A stretch of 64,000 bases of DNA. Origin: Rhyacichthys aspro (Eukaryota > Chordata > Actinopteri > Gobiiformes > Rhyacichthyidae). Shown here piece after piece: positions 52,291 through 64,000 of this stretch. The stretch is taken from the NCBI GenBank assembly GCA_036850595.1, contig CM072153.1, forward strand, positions 18,928,169 to 18,992,168, written 5' to 3'. The notes beneath the pieces are model-generated. The model searched no databases. It worked only from the letters and a program-made list of their open reading frames with translations, and was not told the origin of the DNA. Each line of letters starts with the position of its first letter. Positions within the stretch are counted from its first letter, which is position 1. Position numbers and translations under genes: made by a program.

Positions 52291-53199
52291 ATTTTTATAG
52301 AACATTAAAGGTGCTGTATATACTTTTTGGAGGCATCTGGTGGCGACACTGCAGATAAAATTTGACCCAGTGCATCCATCTGAACCTCAGTGCCACCAAA
52401 ACAAACACTAAACCTCTGTTTTGAAAGGATCTTGGAGCGCTTCCAACTGAACTCTACAAAACAACATAACAAAAACATCACATAATGTTTCCCCAGAGCG
52501 GAAAAACAAACAATATTGTTCACCTAAATAAAATGAGAAGAGAGCAAATGTAAAGCACTGAGAATGTAAAAAGCAATGGTAACATGCCTTATTAGTATTT
52601 GGGCAAACGGCACCGTCAGTGTATTTCTTGAAAAAGTCAAACAAACCAAACTAAATAGATCGTTTTCTGTTTTGGTGCGAACTAAATGAAACGGACCACA
52701 ATTGTAAACACACCCTTAGCCTCTTAATAGTAGTAGTACTGTCAGAATCTAAATAATGGCTTCAAGTGTCTATTTTTATCAATAGGCAATTGAGAGTGTT
52801 ATTTTGAAAAAGATTATGTTCTGTGTAGTATTGACCAGCGTGTACTCATTTATTTGCCTGTATGCAACAAAATGTACACAATGCAACTTTAACTTTTATT
52901 GACAAAAGAGTGAGAGAGTGAAAGAGTACATTTTATCATTGTTGCCAGAAACAACATAGACAAAGAATCGTTCTCAGGCCAACTCTGATAAGCAGAGACA
53001 CACAAAACCAACACTGAAGTAACTTAAGTGTAATAAAGAAACTAACTGTGAGGCACGTTTAGTAATTAAATCAGTCAACCCTTATCAGTGGCTGTGCAGT
53101 TTCATCAGCCCCAAATAAACACAGGAGGATCACATGCTGTTGACTGAACTCACTGAGCTGCTTTAATGATTATTAGACAGACTCTGCCTCCAGGTTTTG

Positions 53200-53309
53200 C
53201 AGCGGTGCATGCTGGGAAAGTGGAGGCGGGAACTATGACGACACAACTGGTTGGAATAGTTTTTTGGAATGAACACATTGCTGCAGAGAGGAAGTGATTT
53301 TACTCAGAG
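53200..53309 (+). promoter_or_regulatory. urah: urah promoter and non-coding first exon
   Basis: TGCATGCTGGGAAA at about 53206-53219 matches the known ZNF143/THAP11-type core-promoter motif, and GGAGGCGGG at 53222-53230 is a GC-box-like site. A consensus donor follows (CAGAG|GTAAGT, exon end 53309). A 5' non-coding exon spliced to the exon with the ATG at 53794 is inferred. Confidence 0.5.
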
Positions 53310-53793
53310 GTAAGTCTCCACACTCCACACACGTTATTCTCAGTCAGGTTTTGTCTAAAGCAGCAGTATTTTTTGCATCTGTATTTCAGGCTTTAGAAAA
53401 CCTACCACAGGCTAAAAGTTTGAGGTTTTTAATGATCAGGACTCATTTAGGACCATATCCAGTGAGCTATGTGGTTTCAAAATGCATTATAGTAGACCTA
53501 ACTAAGTATATCTCAGAAAGGACACTGTATCTGTAGATTTGTGAAAAGTCAGATGCACATTTTGTAAAAACAAACAAACAGACAAAAAACACACACAGAA
53601 GAAGACACAAATATTGACTTAACCTGACCTTTGGAGTAAACTGTTATTAAAACTGTTTACCTGCACAGTTTTACTTAATAGTGTCCTCAGATAAGTAGCA
53701 GCAAATAAGTCTTATTATTAAAGTATTGTTTTTTTGTGCATTTTGATTCATTTTGTTGCATGTCTGACTAAATACTCACCAGGTAACTGTCAG

Positions 53794-54651
53794 ATGGCAG
53801 GAGCAGAGTCCAGCCCTCTGACCACTCATGTGCTCAACACAGGCGACGGTGTCCCAGCGGCTCGCATGACTCTGAGTCTGCACCGGCTCGACACCAACAC
53901 CATGATCTGGAACATGCTCAGCGTCGGGTGGGATTTCTGATTAAATAAATTTACCTACACAAATAAATAGCCTGCTGCAAGAGGATACCTTAAAACTACA
54001 AGCTGCTTTAGGTCAGGGAAATCTGTAGTCGTAAACATTATCAGCTCAACACTTTCCTCTTACATTAGTAACTTTTAGACTTGTTTTTTTACATTTTTAC
54101 TAGCCTTTGTAAAGGGCTTCACTAAAGTGGTCCCACTTAGGTGTTTTGTTTGATTTGTAGGACAACAAATACAGATGGCCGCTGCCCAGGACTGATCAAC
54201 AGAGAAGGATTCACCTCTGGTATGTACAAACTGCGCTTTGAGACCGGCCAATACTGGGAGAGTCTGGGTCAGACCTCCTTCTACCCCTACGCTGAGGTGA
54301 GCAACTGGGATCAGTTTACAATAAATGTTAATAGGATTAATATCCTCTGAGTATGGTACAATATAATGAATAGAAATAGAATTCTGTGTTTTGTGATTAG
54401 ATGGTATTGTATATTAGTGTTTTGTATGGCCCATTTACAGCCTTTGCATAGTCCCAGTGTTAGTGCTACTTCAGAAAAAGCTAATCTATCCTTTGAGTAG
54501 GTTACCACAAATATTAACAGTAGAAACGTTTGAGGTTATTTATTCTTATTTCTCTTTTTAGATTGTTTTCACCATCAAGGATCCAGCCCAGAGGTTTCAC
54601 ATCCCTCTTCTCCTAAGTCGCTTCTCGTACAGCACCTACAGGGGAAGCTGA
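53794..54651 (+). CDS. urah: 5-hydroxyisourate hydrolase (3 coding exons)
   Basis: Hydrolyses 5-hydroxyisourate to OHCU, the second step of urate conversion to allantoin, normally in peroxisomes or liver cytosol. Coding exons are 53794-53927, 54161-54296 and 54562-54651; junctions are GT-AG and in frame, giving 119 aa. Transthyretin-like fold family. Family active-site residues are all present: H12 in TTHVLNT, R52 in TDGRCPG, H103 in FHIPLLLS, and the C-terminal YRGS tetrapeptide that separates hydrolases from transthyretin. No peroxisomal PTS1 is present and no PTS2 is obvious in this start; a longer N-terminus would need a coding upstream exon, and none was found. The first ATG after the acceptor is used. 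It lies about 0.8 kb upstream of afg3l1 in the same direction, as expected from vertebrate synteny. Confidence 0.96.
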
Positions 54652-54721
54652 GAGCTGCAGCTTTAACTCTTGAACACAACACAGATACTCCTCATGAGCA
54701 TTACTCTGATGCATTAAGATT

Positions 54722-54727
54722 AATAAA
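54722..54727 (+). terminator. urah: urah polyadenylation signal
   Basis: AATAAA lies 71 bases after the urah stop codon with a T-rich stretch downstream. It defines a short 3' UTR. Confidence 0.65.
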
Positions 54728-54739
54728 ACACATGACTTT

Positions 54740-55421
54740 CTAGTATTTTTACCTGACCTTATAAGAAAAAAATGTGGTGCTTGTTATGAAGAAAGCATGT
54801 TTATATTGTTGAATGCTCCTCTAAAAATGCAGGTAAAATATAATTGTTGCAGTTACTAAAGTCTGTAAACTTTTACTTAAATTCCATTTGTTCATCTTCT
54901 GTGAATTTACATAAGTCATAATTGACTTTAGAGAAACTTATGTTGCATATCTGCGTTTTGAAAGAAAACCTTGCTGGTTTTACTGAGCCAGTTGTGTACC
55001 TTGTTCATAATTGTTCAATATTCAATAAAGAAAGAATAAAAAAGTGGAAAGAAGGTGAGTGCCTAAGGACCTATTGCTGGCTTCTGATATGCCTGTATGT
55101 AATTAATTATCTAATCGAAATTAAGTAAACTTTATTATAGAAATTACAGATATTTCTAAATATTATCTTTATACAGATATGTATGATTGAGAATACTTTG
55201 TTTTCTGAGTTGTACTTTTCAACAATACATGAATTTACGACAGGCATCTGAACGGACAGTCTCTCATTATTTACATCATTCTCCCGTTGACATTTCCATG
55301 CTGTAGCTGAACCCTTATTCAATAACACTTCACACTATTATATGATGACAGACTAGAGAGCAAAAAACTTACCAAAACGTAGGTGTGTTTTAATAAAGGC
55401 TGGGTAGGCGGCTCTGGGAGG
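54740..55421 (+). other. Intergenic spacer and afg3l1 5' region
   Basis: About 680 bases separate the urah polyadenylation site from the afg3l1 start codon. The stretch is AT-rich and has no open frame of interest. It must contain the afg3l1 promoter and 5' UTR, but no TATA box or clear core motif was recognised. Confidence 0.4.
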
Positions 55422-58400
55422 ATGTATCCGCTGTTGAGGCTTCTCTCGGCGGTCGGGCTGCCGCTCCCTGGGGCTGGAGGAGCCCGGTGTTTCCTCTCAG
55501 CTTTGGCCGCGGGACGACTCTCCTCAGGCGGATACAGGAGCTGCGCTGCTCGGGTAAGGAATGCGGAGGTCACCGGGCTTTAGTGCCGGTTAATTTAAGG
55601 AAATTGTAAAACTGAATAATCTGTCTTGATGCTACGCCCTAGATTACATTGAATCTTGTTTGTGAAATTAGTAGCAAAATGAATATTAAGTTTGTTGAAC
55701 TGCGTGCCAAATCCCATTACGAAAACAGTCAAGCCAAGGTCGTGTTGGACAAATCAACACAGCGTTCTTCAAAAGCCCCTTTATTACACCTCTTCTAACT
55801 AATTATCAGCTTCTTTTTAAGTCGGCTCATACCTTTAAAGCTAAAGAAGTGGCCACTTTAAAGTCTGAGTGCTAATGACACAGCTCACTTTAGCTAAAGC
55901 TAGTTAGCATAACTTATGAATATGGTATTTCAGACATGTGTGACAACATAATATAGGCTTTAAGGTGATTTTTTTGTATATTTTTAACCCACGGTTTTCT
56001 TTTAGACTCTTGGAATTATGTTTCAAAATGAGCTGCGGTTTCGCAAGTCAGAGGTCTTCAGCTCTGACCAAAAGCCCAACAACAGAAACATTATGTCACC
56101 TTATGTCATCATGCCACTTTCATCTGGGCTTTTTACTCTGTGTTATATGAAAAATCACTGCTTTAAAGGGCCCCATATAAATGCTGCTATCACAAGTGTG
56201 ACCTTGTTCCTTGTGTTTTCATTTAACTTTGCCTTTTGGACTTTTTCAGAACTTCTGTTTGAATCATGCAGACTTTCTGTCCCGTCGCAGACTTCCTTTA
56301 GTGCAAAGAAGATATTATTCCACTGAACCAAAAGGTAGATGATTTTCAACATAACACAAGACTGTATAGACAGACTTAGACAGAACCTGAACTAATGAAA
56401 CCCTGATGTTTAATTTCAGATGGGAAACCAGGAGGGACACCAGGAGGAGGAGCAGGTGGTCCTGGAGGAGGAGGCAGAGGGAAGAAAGGAGGAGGAAAGG
56501 ACTGGTGGAGTCGAATGCAAAAGGTTTGTCCATGTTAATTAAAGTGAAATCTGAGCTATGGTATTCGTTTTTTTTTCTGTAATATTTACTGAACATCTTA
56601 AACCTCTTGCTTCAGGGGGACTTTCCCTGGGATGAGAAGGATTTCCGTTACATGGCCATCACTGTGGCTGGAGTCAGTTCAGCTTTGCTCTATTTCTACT
56701 TCAGAGACAACGGCAGAGAGATCAGCTGGAAGGACTTTGTCCATCGCTACCTGGGCAGAGGAATGGTGGGAGACCTCTCAACATTTTAAGGACACTAAAA
56801 GTATAACTGACATGCTTGTATACAGTTATTTAACAAATGCTTTATTTAGGTGGAGCGTTTGGAAGTTGTAAATAAACAATATGTCAGAGTCATTTTGATC
56901 CCAGGAGCTGATACTGACACGGTAAGAGTTTGTTTTTTACTTTATATATGAAAAAATAAATCAGAATCAGTGTTGCCGTGATCCTGGAGGTTTTCCTTGA
57001 CATTTGGTTTATAGACAAAACAAGAAGTGTAACACAAAAACATACCAAGTACTAGAAAGATAAGTTCAAGAAAAAATAAATAAATTGGCCTTGTCCATTT
57101 TGTGTGTTATTGCCTTTGACCTTACTATAAATCCATAATTTTGTCTGTAAGTGATGTAAATATGTATGTTATCTTTTTTCAGAACTACGTCTGGTTCAAC
57201 ATCGGCAGCGTGGACACATTTGAGAGAAACCTGGAGGCAGCTCATGCAGGACTGGGTCTGGAGCCGTCGCATCGTCCTGCCGTCGTCTACAGCACAGAAA
57301 GCGATGGGTGCGTTTAACACAAAGGCCTAAAGATTCAGATTCATATGTGTAGATTAAGGGATTGCACTTTATTTAATTAAAACATCCTCTCTTTTTTTGT
57401 CTTGGCAGCACATTTCTAATAAGCATGGTCCCTACACTGCTGCTGATTGGTTTCCTGCTCTTTACTCTACGGCGAGGACCAATGGGAGGAGGCCCTGGGG
57501 TTGGGAGGGGAGGGCCGTTCAGTATGAGTGAGTCGACCGCTAAGATGATGAAGGATAACATCGATGTGAAGTTCAAGGATGTGGCCGGATGTGAGGAAGC
57601 CAAACTGGAAATCCTGGAGTTTGTGAACTTTCTGAAGAACCCACAGCAGTACCAGGATCTGGGGGCTAAGATTCCAAAGGTACAGAGCAAAGACCATTAA
57701 CTAAGTCTGAATGGAGGGACTAAACCATGCAACTAAAATATGGATTTTTTGTCTTTTCTTTTCAATTTTAGGGTCCATCAGCAGTTTTTAGACCATTTTA
57801 CATTAGAGTAAAACGTTTGGGGGTTTTGTTCATTAACAGAAGTAACCATTTGTGTAATTAAGTCCATGGCAAAAAGTCAAGTTTTAAATTAGATGGAATT
57901 AAATGGACCTGTAAATAAATAGTAATGTATGGACGCTGATGTAAAATAAGATTAAACCACTGTTGGTCAGTTTCACAAAAATGTAGAAGCAGAGAGAAGA
58001 AGTAAAGTTAGAAAAAGACTACAGATGATACGTAAAAAGGAGGGGCATATTAGTAGCCCTCACATAAAGTTTAGCACATGGTGAAACTCTTGATAACCTC
58101 TGTCTGTATTTGTGCTATTATAGGGTGCCGTGCTGTCTGGTCCTCCTGGAACAGGGAAGACTCTGTTGGCCAAAGCCACGGCTGGAGAGGCTAACGTCCC
58201 CTTCATCACAGTCAACGGTTCTGAGTTTCTGGAGATGTTTGTGGGTGTGGGTCCGGCCAGGGTGAGTGTGAAGCAGTGGACAATCAGGCAATATCTATTA
58301 AAACTGGACAACAAGATAAACTTAAGAATACATTTTTTTTCTTCAGGTGAGAGACATGTTTGCAATGGCGAGGAAGAACGCCCCTTGCATCCTCTTCATT

Positions 58401-60525
58401 GATGAGATTGATGCAGTGGGGCGGAAAAGAGGAGGGGGTAACTTCGGTGGTCAGAGCGAACAGGAGAACACTCTGAACCAGCTGCTCGTGGAGATGGATG
58501 GTACGCAAAACCCATTACCGATTCAGTACAGTCGAATAAAAGGCTTTTGATTGTAACTTAATGTTTGTTGTTTAGGTTTTAACACTGCTACAAATGTGGT
58601 GGTCCTGGCTGGAACTAACAGACCTGACATTTTGGATCCAGCGCTAATGAGGCCGGGACGTTTTGACCGACAAATCTATATAGGTGCAGTCAACACTAAG
58701 ACCAATCATGAAGGGTCTCATTATTGGTCATTTAATCCATGAAGAGTTAAATGACCGTGTGTTTCTGCTTAGGTCCTCCCGATATAAAAGGCAGAGCATC
58801 CATCTTCAAAGTCCACCTTCGACCAATTAAACTGGACCCTAGTATGGACAAAGATGCTCTCGCCAGGAAAATGGCTGCTGCAACTCCTGGATTCACAGGT
58901 CTGTTCTTTTTTTACTATAAGAAAACATCTAGTCTGTTATTTTTACTGTTATCATTAACTATTTTACAATTTTTTTTGCCCATTTAGGAGCAGATATTGC
59001 TAATGTGTGCAACGAGGCGGCTCTGATCGCTGCGAGACACTTGAACCCGGCGGTCAATGCTAAACACTTCGAACAGGCGATTGATCGAGTCATTGGAGGT
59101 AAGACTGACGGCATGTTTACTTCAATAGTTACTGTATAATTTAGCAAAGAACACATGATAAAAGTATTTTTTTTATTCTGTTCATAATTTACCATTTTGT
59201 TTCCAGGTTTGGAGAAGAAAACTCAAGTGCTTCAGCCCACAGAGAAGAAGACTGTAGCCTATCATGAAGCCGGTCACGCTATCGTCGGCTGGTTTTTGGA
59301 GCACGCTGACCCTCTGCTTAAGGTAAATGATTATTTCTTATGAAGTTTTGACATAAATGATCTGGGTAACACCTTGTCCTACTTGTTAGTGATGTTTGTG
59401 GTCCTCTTCTTTACCTTGTTTCCAGGTGTCCATTATCCCTCGGGGCAAGGGGCTGGGTTACGCTCAGTATCTGCCGCGGGAGCAGTACCTGTACAGTAAG
59501 GAGCAGCTGTTCGACAGGATGTGCATGATGCTGGGAGGTCGTGTGGCCGAGCAGGTCTTCTTTGGGAAAGTCACAACTGGAGCTCAGGACGACCTCAAGA
59601 AAGTCACACAGTCCGCCTACGCTCAGGTAAAAAAAACCCATTAACATATACCATTTAATTTGGCTACAGTCAGTTTTGTTAGTTGCTTAAACTTAAAAGT
59701 AAAGGTGACTTGTTTTTGTCTTTAAAATGTGTTGTGTTCAATCCTCTGTTCTATGTCTAAAGGTGGTACAGTTTGGAATGAGCGAAAAGGTGGGACAGGT
59801 GTCGTTTGACTTGCCGCGTCAGGGTGAGATGGTCCTGGAGAAGCCGTACAGCGAGGCCACAGCTGAGATGATCGACAAGGAAGTCCGAGAGCTGGTGGAC
59901 AGCGCGTACCAACGCACTCTGCTGCTCATTGAGGAGAAGAAAGACCAGGTCGAGATGGTGAGTTGTGTTATTATTACTTATTCTTCCAGTTCTTTTTTTA
60001 TTTTAATGTGTTTTAAGGGTAGTAGTTACCATCAAAATTGAGTAGAGAGTGGAGTTAAAGATGCGTAAATCATCATCAAAAACCCATAAATAGCTTAAAA
60101 ATTAATTAAAGTACTAAATTAACCTTGGGAAAACGACAGAACCTTAATCTCTTTGTTCTCTGTTCAGCACTGAGCTTATTTGATGTTTTGAAATAGATAA
60201 AGTAGTATCTACATGGCTTATTTTGAATGGTTAACATACAGTAGTAGTTGTATATGTATGTTATCTAATGAATTTGACTGTTTCTCGCGATCAGGTTGGA
60301 AAGCGTCTGCTGGAGAAGGAGGTGCTGGACAAGGCGGACATGTTGGAGCTGCTCGGCCCACGTCCTTTCGAGGAGAAGTCAACGTACGAGGAATTTGTGG
60401 AAGGAACTGGCAGCTTTGAGGAGGACACTACTCTACCAGAGGGCCTCAGAGACTGGAACCAAGAGAAAGGAGAGGAGGACAGCGAGGACACAAGCCAGAC
60501 TCAGGGCAAACAGCAGGCCGTATAG
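55422..60525 (+). CDS. afg3l1: m-AAA protease subunit, AFG3-like 1 (16 coding exons)
   Basis: ATP-dependent zinc metalloprotease of the mitochondrial inner membrane that degrades misfolded membrane proteins and processes precursors. Exons: 55422-55553, 56250-56334, 56420-56523, 56616-56765, 56850-56921, 57183-57307, 57409-57679, 58124-58261, 58347-58500, 58576-58683, 58773-58898, 58988-59098, 59207-59322, 59426-59626, 59763-59957, 60295-60525. The frame is intact: 772 aa (AFG3L2 is about 797). N-terminal Arg-rich, acid-free presequence (1-44); Gly/Lys-rich linker (73-107); TM1 about 120-136; TM2 about 225-244. Walker A GPPGTGKT 319-326, pore loop FVG 352-354, Walker B ILFIDE 374-379, arginine fingers R436 and R439, zinc site HEAGH 545-549, third ligand in AQDDLKK near D619/D620. 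No catalytic residue is missing. Naming as afg3l1 rather than afg3l2 rests on adjacency to urah; sequence alone could not decide. Confidence 0.93.
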
Positions 60526-61935
60526 AAATATGGACAAACACACATCACAAAGACTGAACCAAACATGCTCCAGTCTCCAGAGCCTGGGTGACGTCAGGAA
60601 ATGTAACTCCACATATTTGTAATTCATAGCTGCAGTGTGTTTTAGCTGCTTCAGGTTAATAATTCACCACCTATTATGCCTCATTTGTAAGAGCTGGATC
60701 ATGTGTAGCACAGAACAGAGAGGTGAGGGTCAAGTCCCTTTTACGCAGCATATGTGCAGTCATTTGACAAGAAAAAGAGATCCAATGTGACCGTATGTGA
60801 TGTACCTGGCAATATCTGAACATTTGAAACGTAACTACACATCAGGTCTGCACAATATAAAGCAAATGTATTGTTACTGCAGTATAACATTTCAAAAATT
60901 TGTATTGCAAACAACTGCAGTAATGTTTTTGTATAAATTGTGTCAGCCATCTGCAATTTTTACATAAAACTACAAAAGGATCACACGGATTATCACACAG
61001 GGCTAATTTCCAAGCGATAAATGTAAATGTGAAAATCCACTTCTGTAAAGGTACTATTTTAGGTGAAGGTTGGAAGTAAAATGCCACAATGCTCTGTAAA
61101 TGGGGCTTTTTCTTGTTTTCTCGTTGACTGATATGTGCTTATTGTATTTCATCACATTGCAGTATTCTTATACAGTTCAGATTTAGGTCACATTTACCAA
61201 AATTAAGGAAATTTAGCTTGAATTTAGTGAAATGGAACGTAATTTGAAGGTTTATAAAAACATTTAGTACTGACTTCTACCAGGCTCTGACCAAATCCCC
61301 CCAAATTGCCTTAAAACATCAACCAACAGCAGTTTTCCCATTTCTTTTTCTTTTTCGGCTTTGACAGTGATGTTGTGTGAACAGACTGAATTCCCTTTTT
61401 TCTTTTTTTGTATTTATTTTATATGAAGTAAGTGTTTTGCTTTAACATTTACAACCAAGGAGCTCAAAATGGAAACTGTCTGCAGCTGTATGTAATATTT
61501 TTACAAAGTTGATTTTAGTGAAGTTTTAATGCTGCAGTTTGTGTGAACTCTGAACACTGGTATTTGAGCTTCGGATTAATTTTTTATGTGCACAACGTTG
61601 CTGTCTCTGTGATGATTGCCTTTGATAAGGAAGCTGCTATGTCATCACCCTTCTGACAGATAAGATGTATTTTATATATCAAGTTGACAAGGCCCCTTAA
61701 GTATAAAAATAATTTAAATGCTTTATTAAAGTGTGTAGGCTTTTTTGCTGACACTTTGGCATCATTTTCTTGCATTAATCTAGCAATCTAAATTATGGAA
61801 AAGCAGAAATTAGTACATCACAGAAGCAAAGGCAAATGTTACTGTTACTTCAAGTAAAGATAATTTAAACATGAACATAAACCAAATTTATCAACTGTTG
61901 TGATCATTTATAATAAAAGCTGCAAATGTTCTCTG
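60526..61935 (+). other. afg3l1: afg3l1 3' UTR with candidate poly(A) signals
   Basis: Non-coding sequence after the stop. Candidate signals are ATTAAA at 61725-61730, followed at once by GTGTGTAGGC and T-rich sequence, and AATAAA at 61912-61917. No other gene is recognisable here. Confidence 0.5.
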
Positions 61936-63807
61936 TCAATCTCATTTATATGTGCTGCATAACTAACAGAAGCCAATAAGAACAATGCATTTCAATTAAA
62001 TAACTTTTTTTTGTGATGAGTGTCTGAAGTAAATGTTTAAATGGAGCCAATTCCCAAAACTCACCCAACACAGCAGTTCAAATGAGTCTCTGACAATGGC
62101 CTTGATGAAAGTGATTTTGACATTTCTTATAATCCACTTGCTACCCTGAGTAACTAAGCTAAACTAGGATTTTTATTGCCCTTTAATGGACTTTGACTTG
62201 AAAATACGGGAGACAGATTAAATGACTGCTGTTCCCACTTGAAATCCTACAAAAAAATTGAATTACACACAAATTGTTCACAAATAAAATCAATTGAAGA
62301 TATTAAAATACAAACTTAGAATTAACTGTATGAAATATAGTAGTTGAAAAGCCAAACAAAAAACATTTTTTTCCTGTTTCTTGGTTGAAATAAAACACTT
62401 TTTTATTTTTTACAGTAACCTTGTAACCTTTATTATTTTTGTTTTAGGACACTTTCTCTCCGACTAAACAAAACACCATCTGGAGGCTTCAGACAAAAGC
62501 TTATACACATTCAAATAACCCTTCTACAAAATCTCACTTAAAGGCAGTAAACCAGTAAACTCCAAATACATCAAACTCTGGATTATTTCATATAAGAACC
62601 ATTTAATAATGTCCACCTAATATCATCATGAAATATAATATAATATATAGTTATAGTTTCCAGTTTGAACCGTCGCAAAGCCAAGTTAACACATGCTTGA
62701 TTCATTCTCCATCAATTTCCACTCCTAAGTTTTGAATAAAGTTCAAATTTATTTATGTAAAACTCTAGTTATTTACAAGTTTCTGTATCAAAAAACTACA
62801 AAGATGCTACATTCTTGGATTTAATGGCAACGTTTCTCCACGAGCTGCACTGGTAACGCGTGTCCAGCAGGGGGCACTGTGTTTCCCTTCAAGTCCTGAA
62901 GTCCTCTCCTGCAGATTTAGACCTTCATTAGAGGTCAGTTCATTAAAAAAAAGAAAGTAATAGCCCTTTTTTTCTGCTGAGGTGAGGCTTTTCCAATCAG
63001 CTGGAGATAAAGCTGGCACGTCCTTTGGCTACTTTTACAATCCCAGCTCCTGGTTCTGTCATGAAATATTAAAGACTGGTTTGTCCCGGGTTACGTCCAG
63101 TGATGAAGAACCAACGAGACGAGCAGAGACGAGGAGAAAAGGGACAAAGAAAGAGAAATGTCCGAGGCCCCTCCACAGTCCTTTGCATTCTCCTGTTCAC
63201 AAAAAGAAACACATATTCATAACATTACGTGATTAAAATCCATTAAAAACAAAGTGTAAACACTGACGCATGTAGATCATAGTGAAGTTATATTGTTTAA
63301 ATTGGTATGTCTGTATGATAGTTACCATGAATACAATGACTAGCATAATAGTAATTAACCTCAAAAAACTGAAAATTATGAAATATTTACGAAAACTGTA
63401 TGTAAACTAAGGTTAATTAAAAAAAGAAAGCAGATACTGATCCACAAAACTGTCACTAATTATTTGTAACATGGAGAGAAACCATTTGTACATGAAATTT
63501 ATAATAAAATCTACAAATCAATAGAGCCCAGGTGTCATTTTACCAACTTTACAAGAGCAAAAGCTGGCCACATTTTTAATTACTTTGTGAAATGATTTTA
63601 GTCTTTAATAATAAAAGAAAACACTCTCTTCTGTCACCATTTATTAAATATATACTTGACAAAAAATTCAGATATGCCTTTTTGGCTCCAATGTTTTATT
63701 TTTAATTGGGTACAGTTCAGCAATTATATGCACTTGTCCTTTTAGCAATGACCGAATCCTTGTTAAGAGATAGGGTTTTGTTATTTTTGCTCAATAACTC
63801 TAGATTG
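61936..63807. other. Downstream intergenic region, no gene recognised
   Basis: AT-rich sequence containing a strong CTCF-like motif (62863-62879) and a dispersed repeat copy (63725-63808). The small open frames at 62807-63236 have no family resemblance. Confidence 0.5.
62863..62879 (+). promoter_or_regulatory. CTCF-like binding motif (strong)
   Basis: CCAGCAGGGGGCACTGT is a full match to the CTCF core consensus, about 2.3 kb downstream of the afg3l1 stop. Confidence 0.5.
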
Positions 63808-63808
63808 G
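63725..63808 (+). repeat. Dispersed repeat copy (mate at 47545-47622)
   Basis: Matches the copy in intron 5 of the RALY-like gene; the similarity ends where the homopolymer-rich sequence begins. Confidence 0.5.
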
Positions 63809-63990
63809 GGGGGGACCAAAAAAAAGGGGGGGGGGGGAAAAAAAAAAAAAAATTTTTTGGGGGGGGCCCCATTATTTTTTTTTTTTTTTTTTTATTTTTT
63901 AACAGGTGGGGGTGGGGGGTTTTCCCTTTTTTTGGGGTTTTTCCCCCCCGGGTTTTTTTCTATTTTTTTTTTTCCTTTTGGCCCCCTTTT
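63808..63990. other. Homopolymer-rich, probably erroneous sequence
   Basis: The stretch consists almost only of long runs of G, A, T and C in blocks, unlike anything else in the window. It looks like low-quality base calling at a read or contig end rather than real genomic sequence. Confidence 0.7.
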
Positions 63991-64000
63991 CACAACAACA

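Overview
The window is vertebrate nuclear DNA, almost certainly from a teleost fish. The genes are split by GT-AG introns, the coding content matches vertebrate families, and the background holds typical teleost repeats (a tRNA-headed SINE with an L2-like tail, small terminal-inverted-repeat elements, decayed non-LTR fragments). No bacterial, organellar or viral gene organisation was seen. I rebuilt four genes exon by exon, and every splice junction keeps the reading frame.

Layout. (1) 1-5270: non-coding. The first 450 bases resemble the 3' UTR of an unseen plus-strand gene, followed by repeats and the probable 3' UTR of fbln7. (2) 5271-10493, minus strand: fbln7 (fibulin-7), 7 coding exons, 433 aa, lacking the first EGF module of the mammalian protein. 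(3) 10750-14290: non-coding, with a non-LTR remnant, a repeat with a tRNA-like box, a CNE-like block and a MITE-like element. (4) 14293-49741, plus strand: a gene with tiny exons and very long introns encoding about 196-211 aa. It resembles the C-terminal half of the hnRNP C/RALY family (YD.. and KRPRP linker, then the oligomerisation coiled coil), but no RRM could be found. This is the most unusual object in the window. Its 3' UTR probably runs to a polyadenylation signal at 52268. (5) 53794-54651, plus strand: urah, 5-hydroxyisourate hydrolase, 119 aa, with active-site residues intact. (6) 55422-60525, plus strand: an m-AAA protease subunit, most likely afg3l1, 16 coding exons, 772 aa, with ATPase and zinc-protease motifs intact. 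(7) 60526-64000: 3' UTR, repeats, a strong CTCF-like motif, and about 190 bases of homopolymer-rich sequence that looks like an assembly or base-calling artefact.

The genes do not form a pathway. Fibulin-7 is a secreted matrix/adhesion protein, urah acts in urate breakdown, afg3l1 in inner-membrane protein quality control, and the RALY-like protein presumably in nuclear RNP biology. The urah-afg3l1 pairing matches the neighbourhood where human 16q24.3 keeps only pseudogenes of both; this supports calling the protease afg3l1 rather than afg3l2. Everything was read by eye. No alignment, expression or database search was possible, so orthology names rest on recalled family sequences and synteny.
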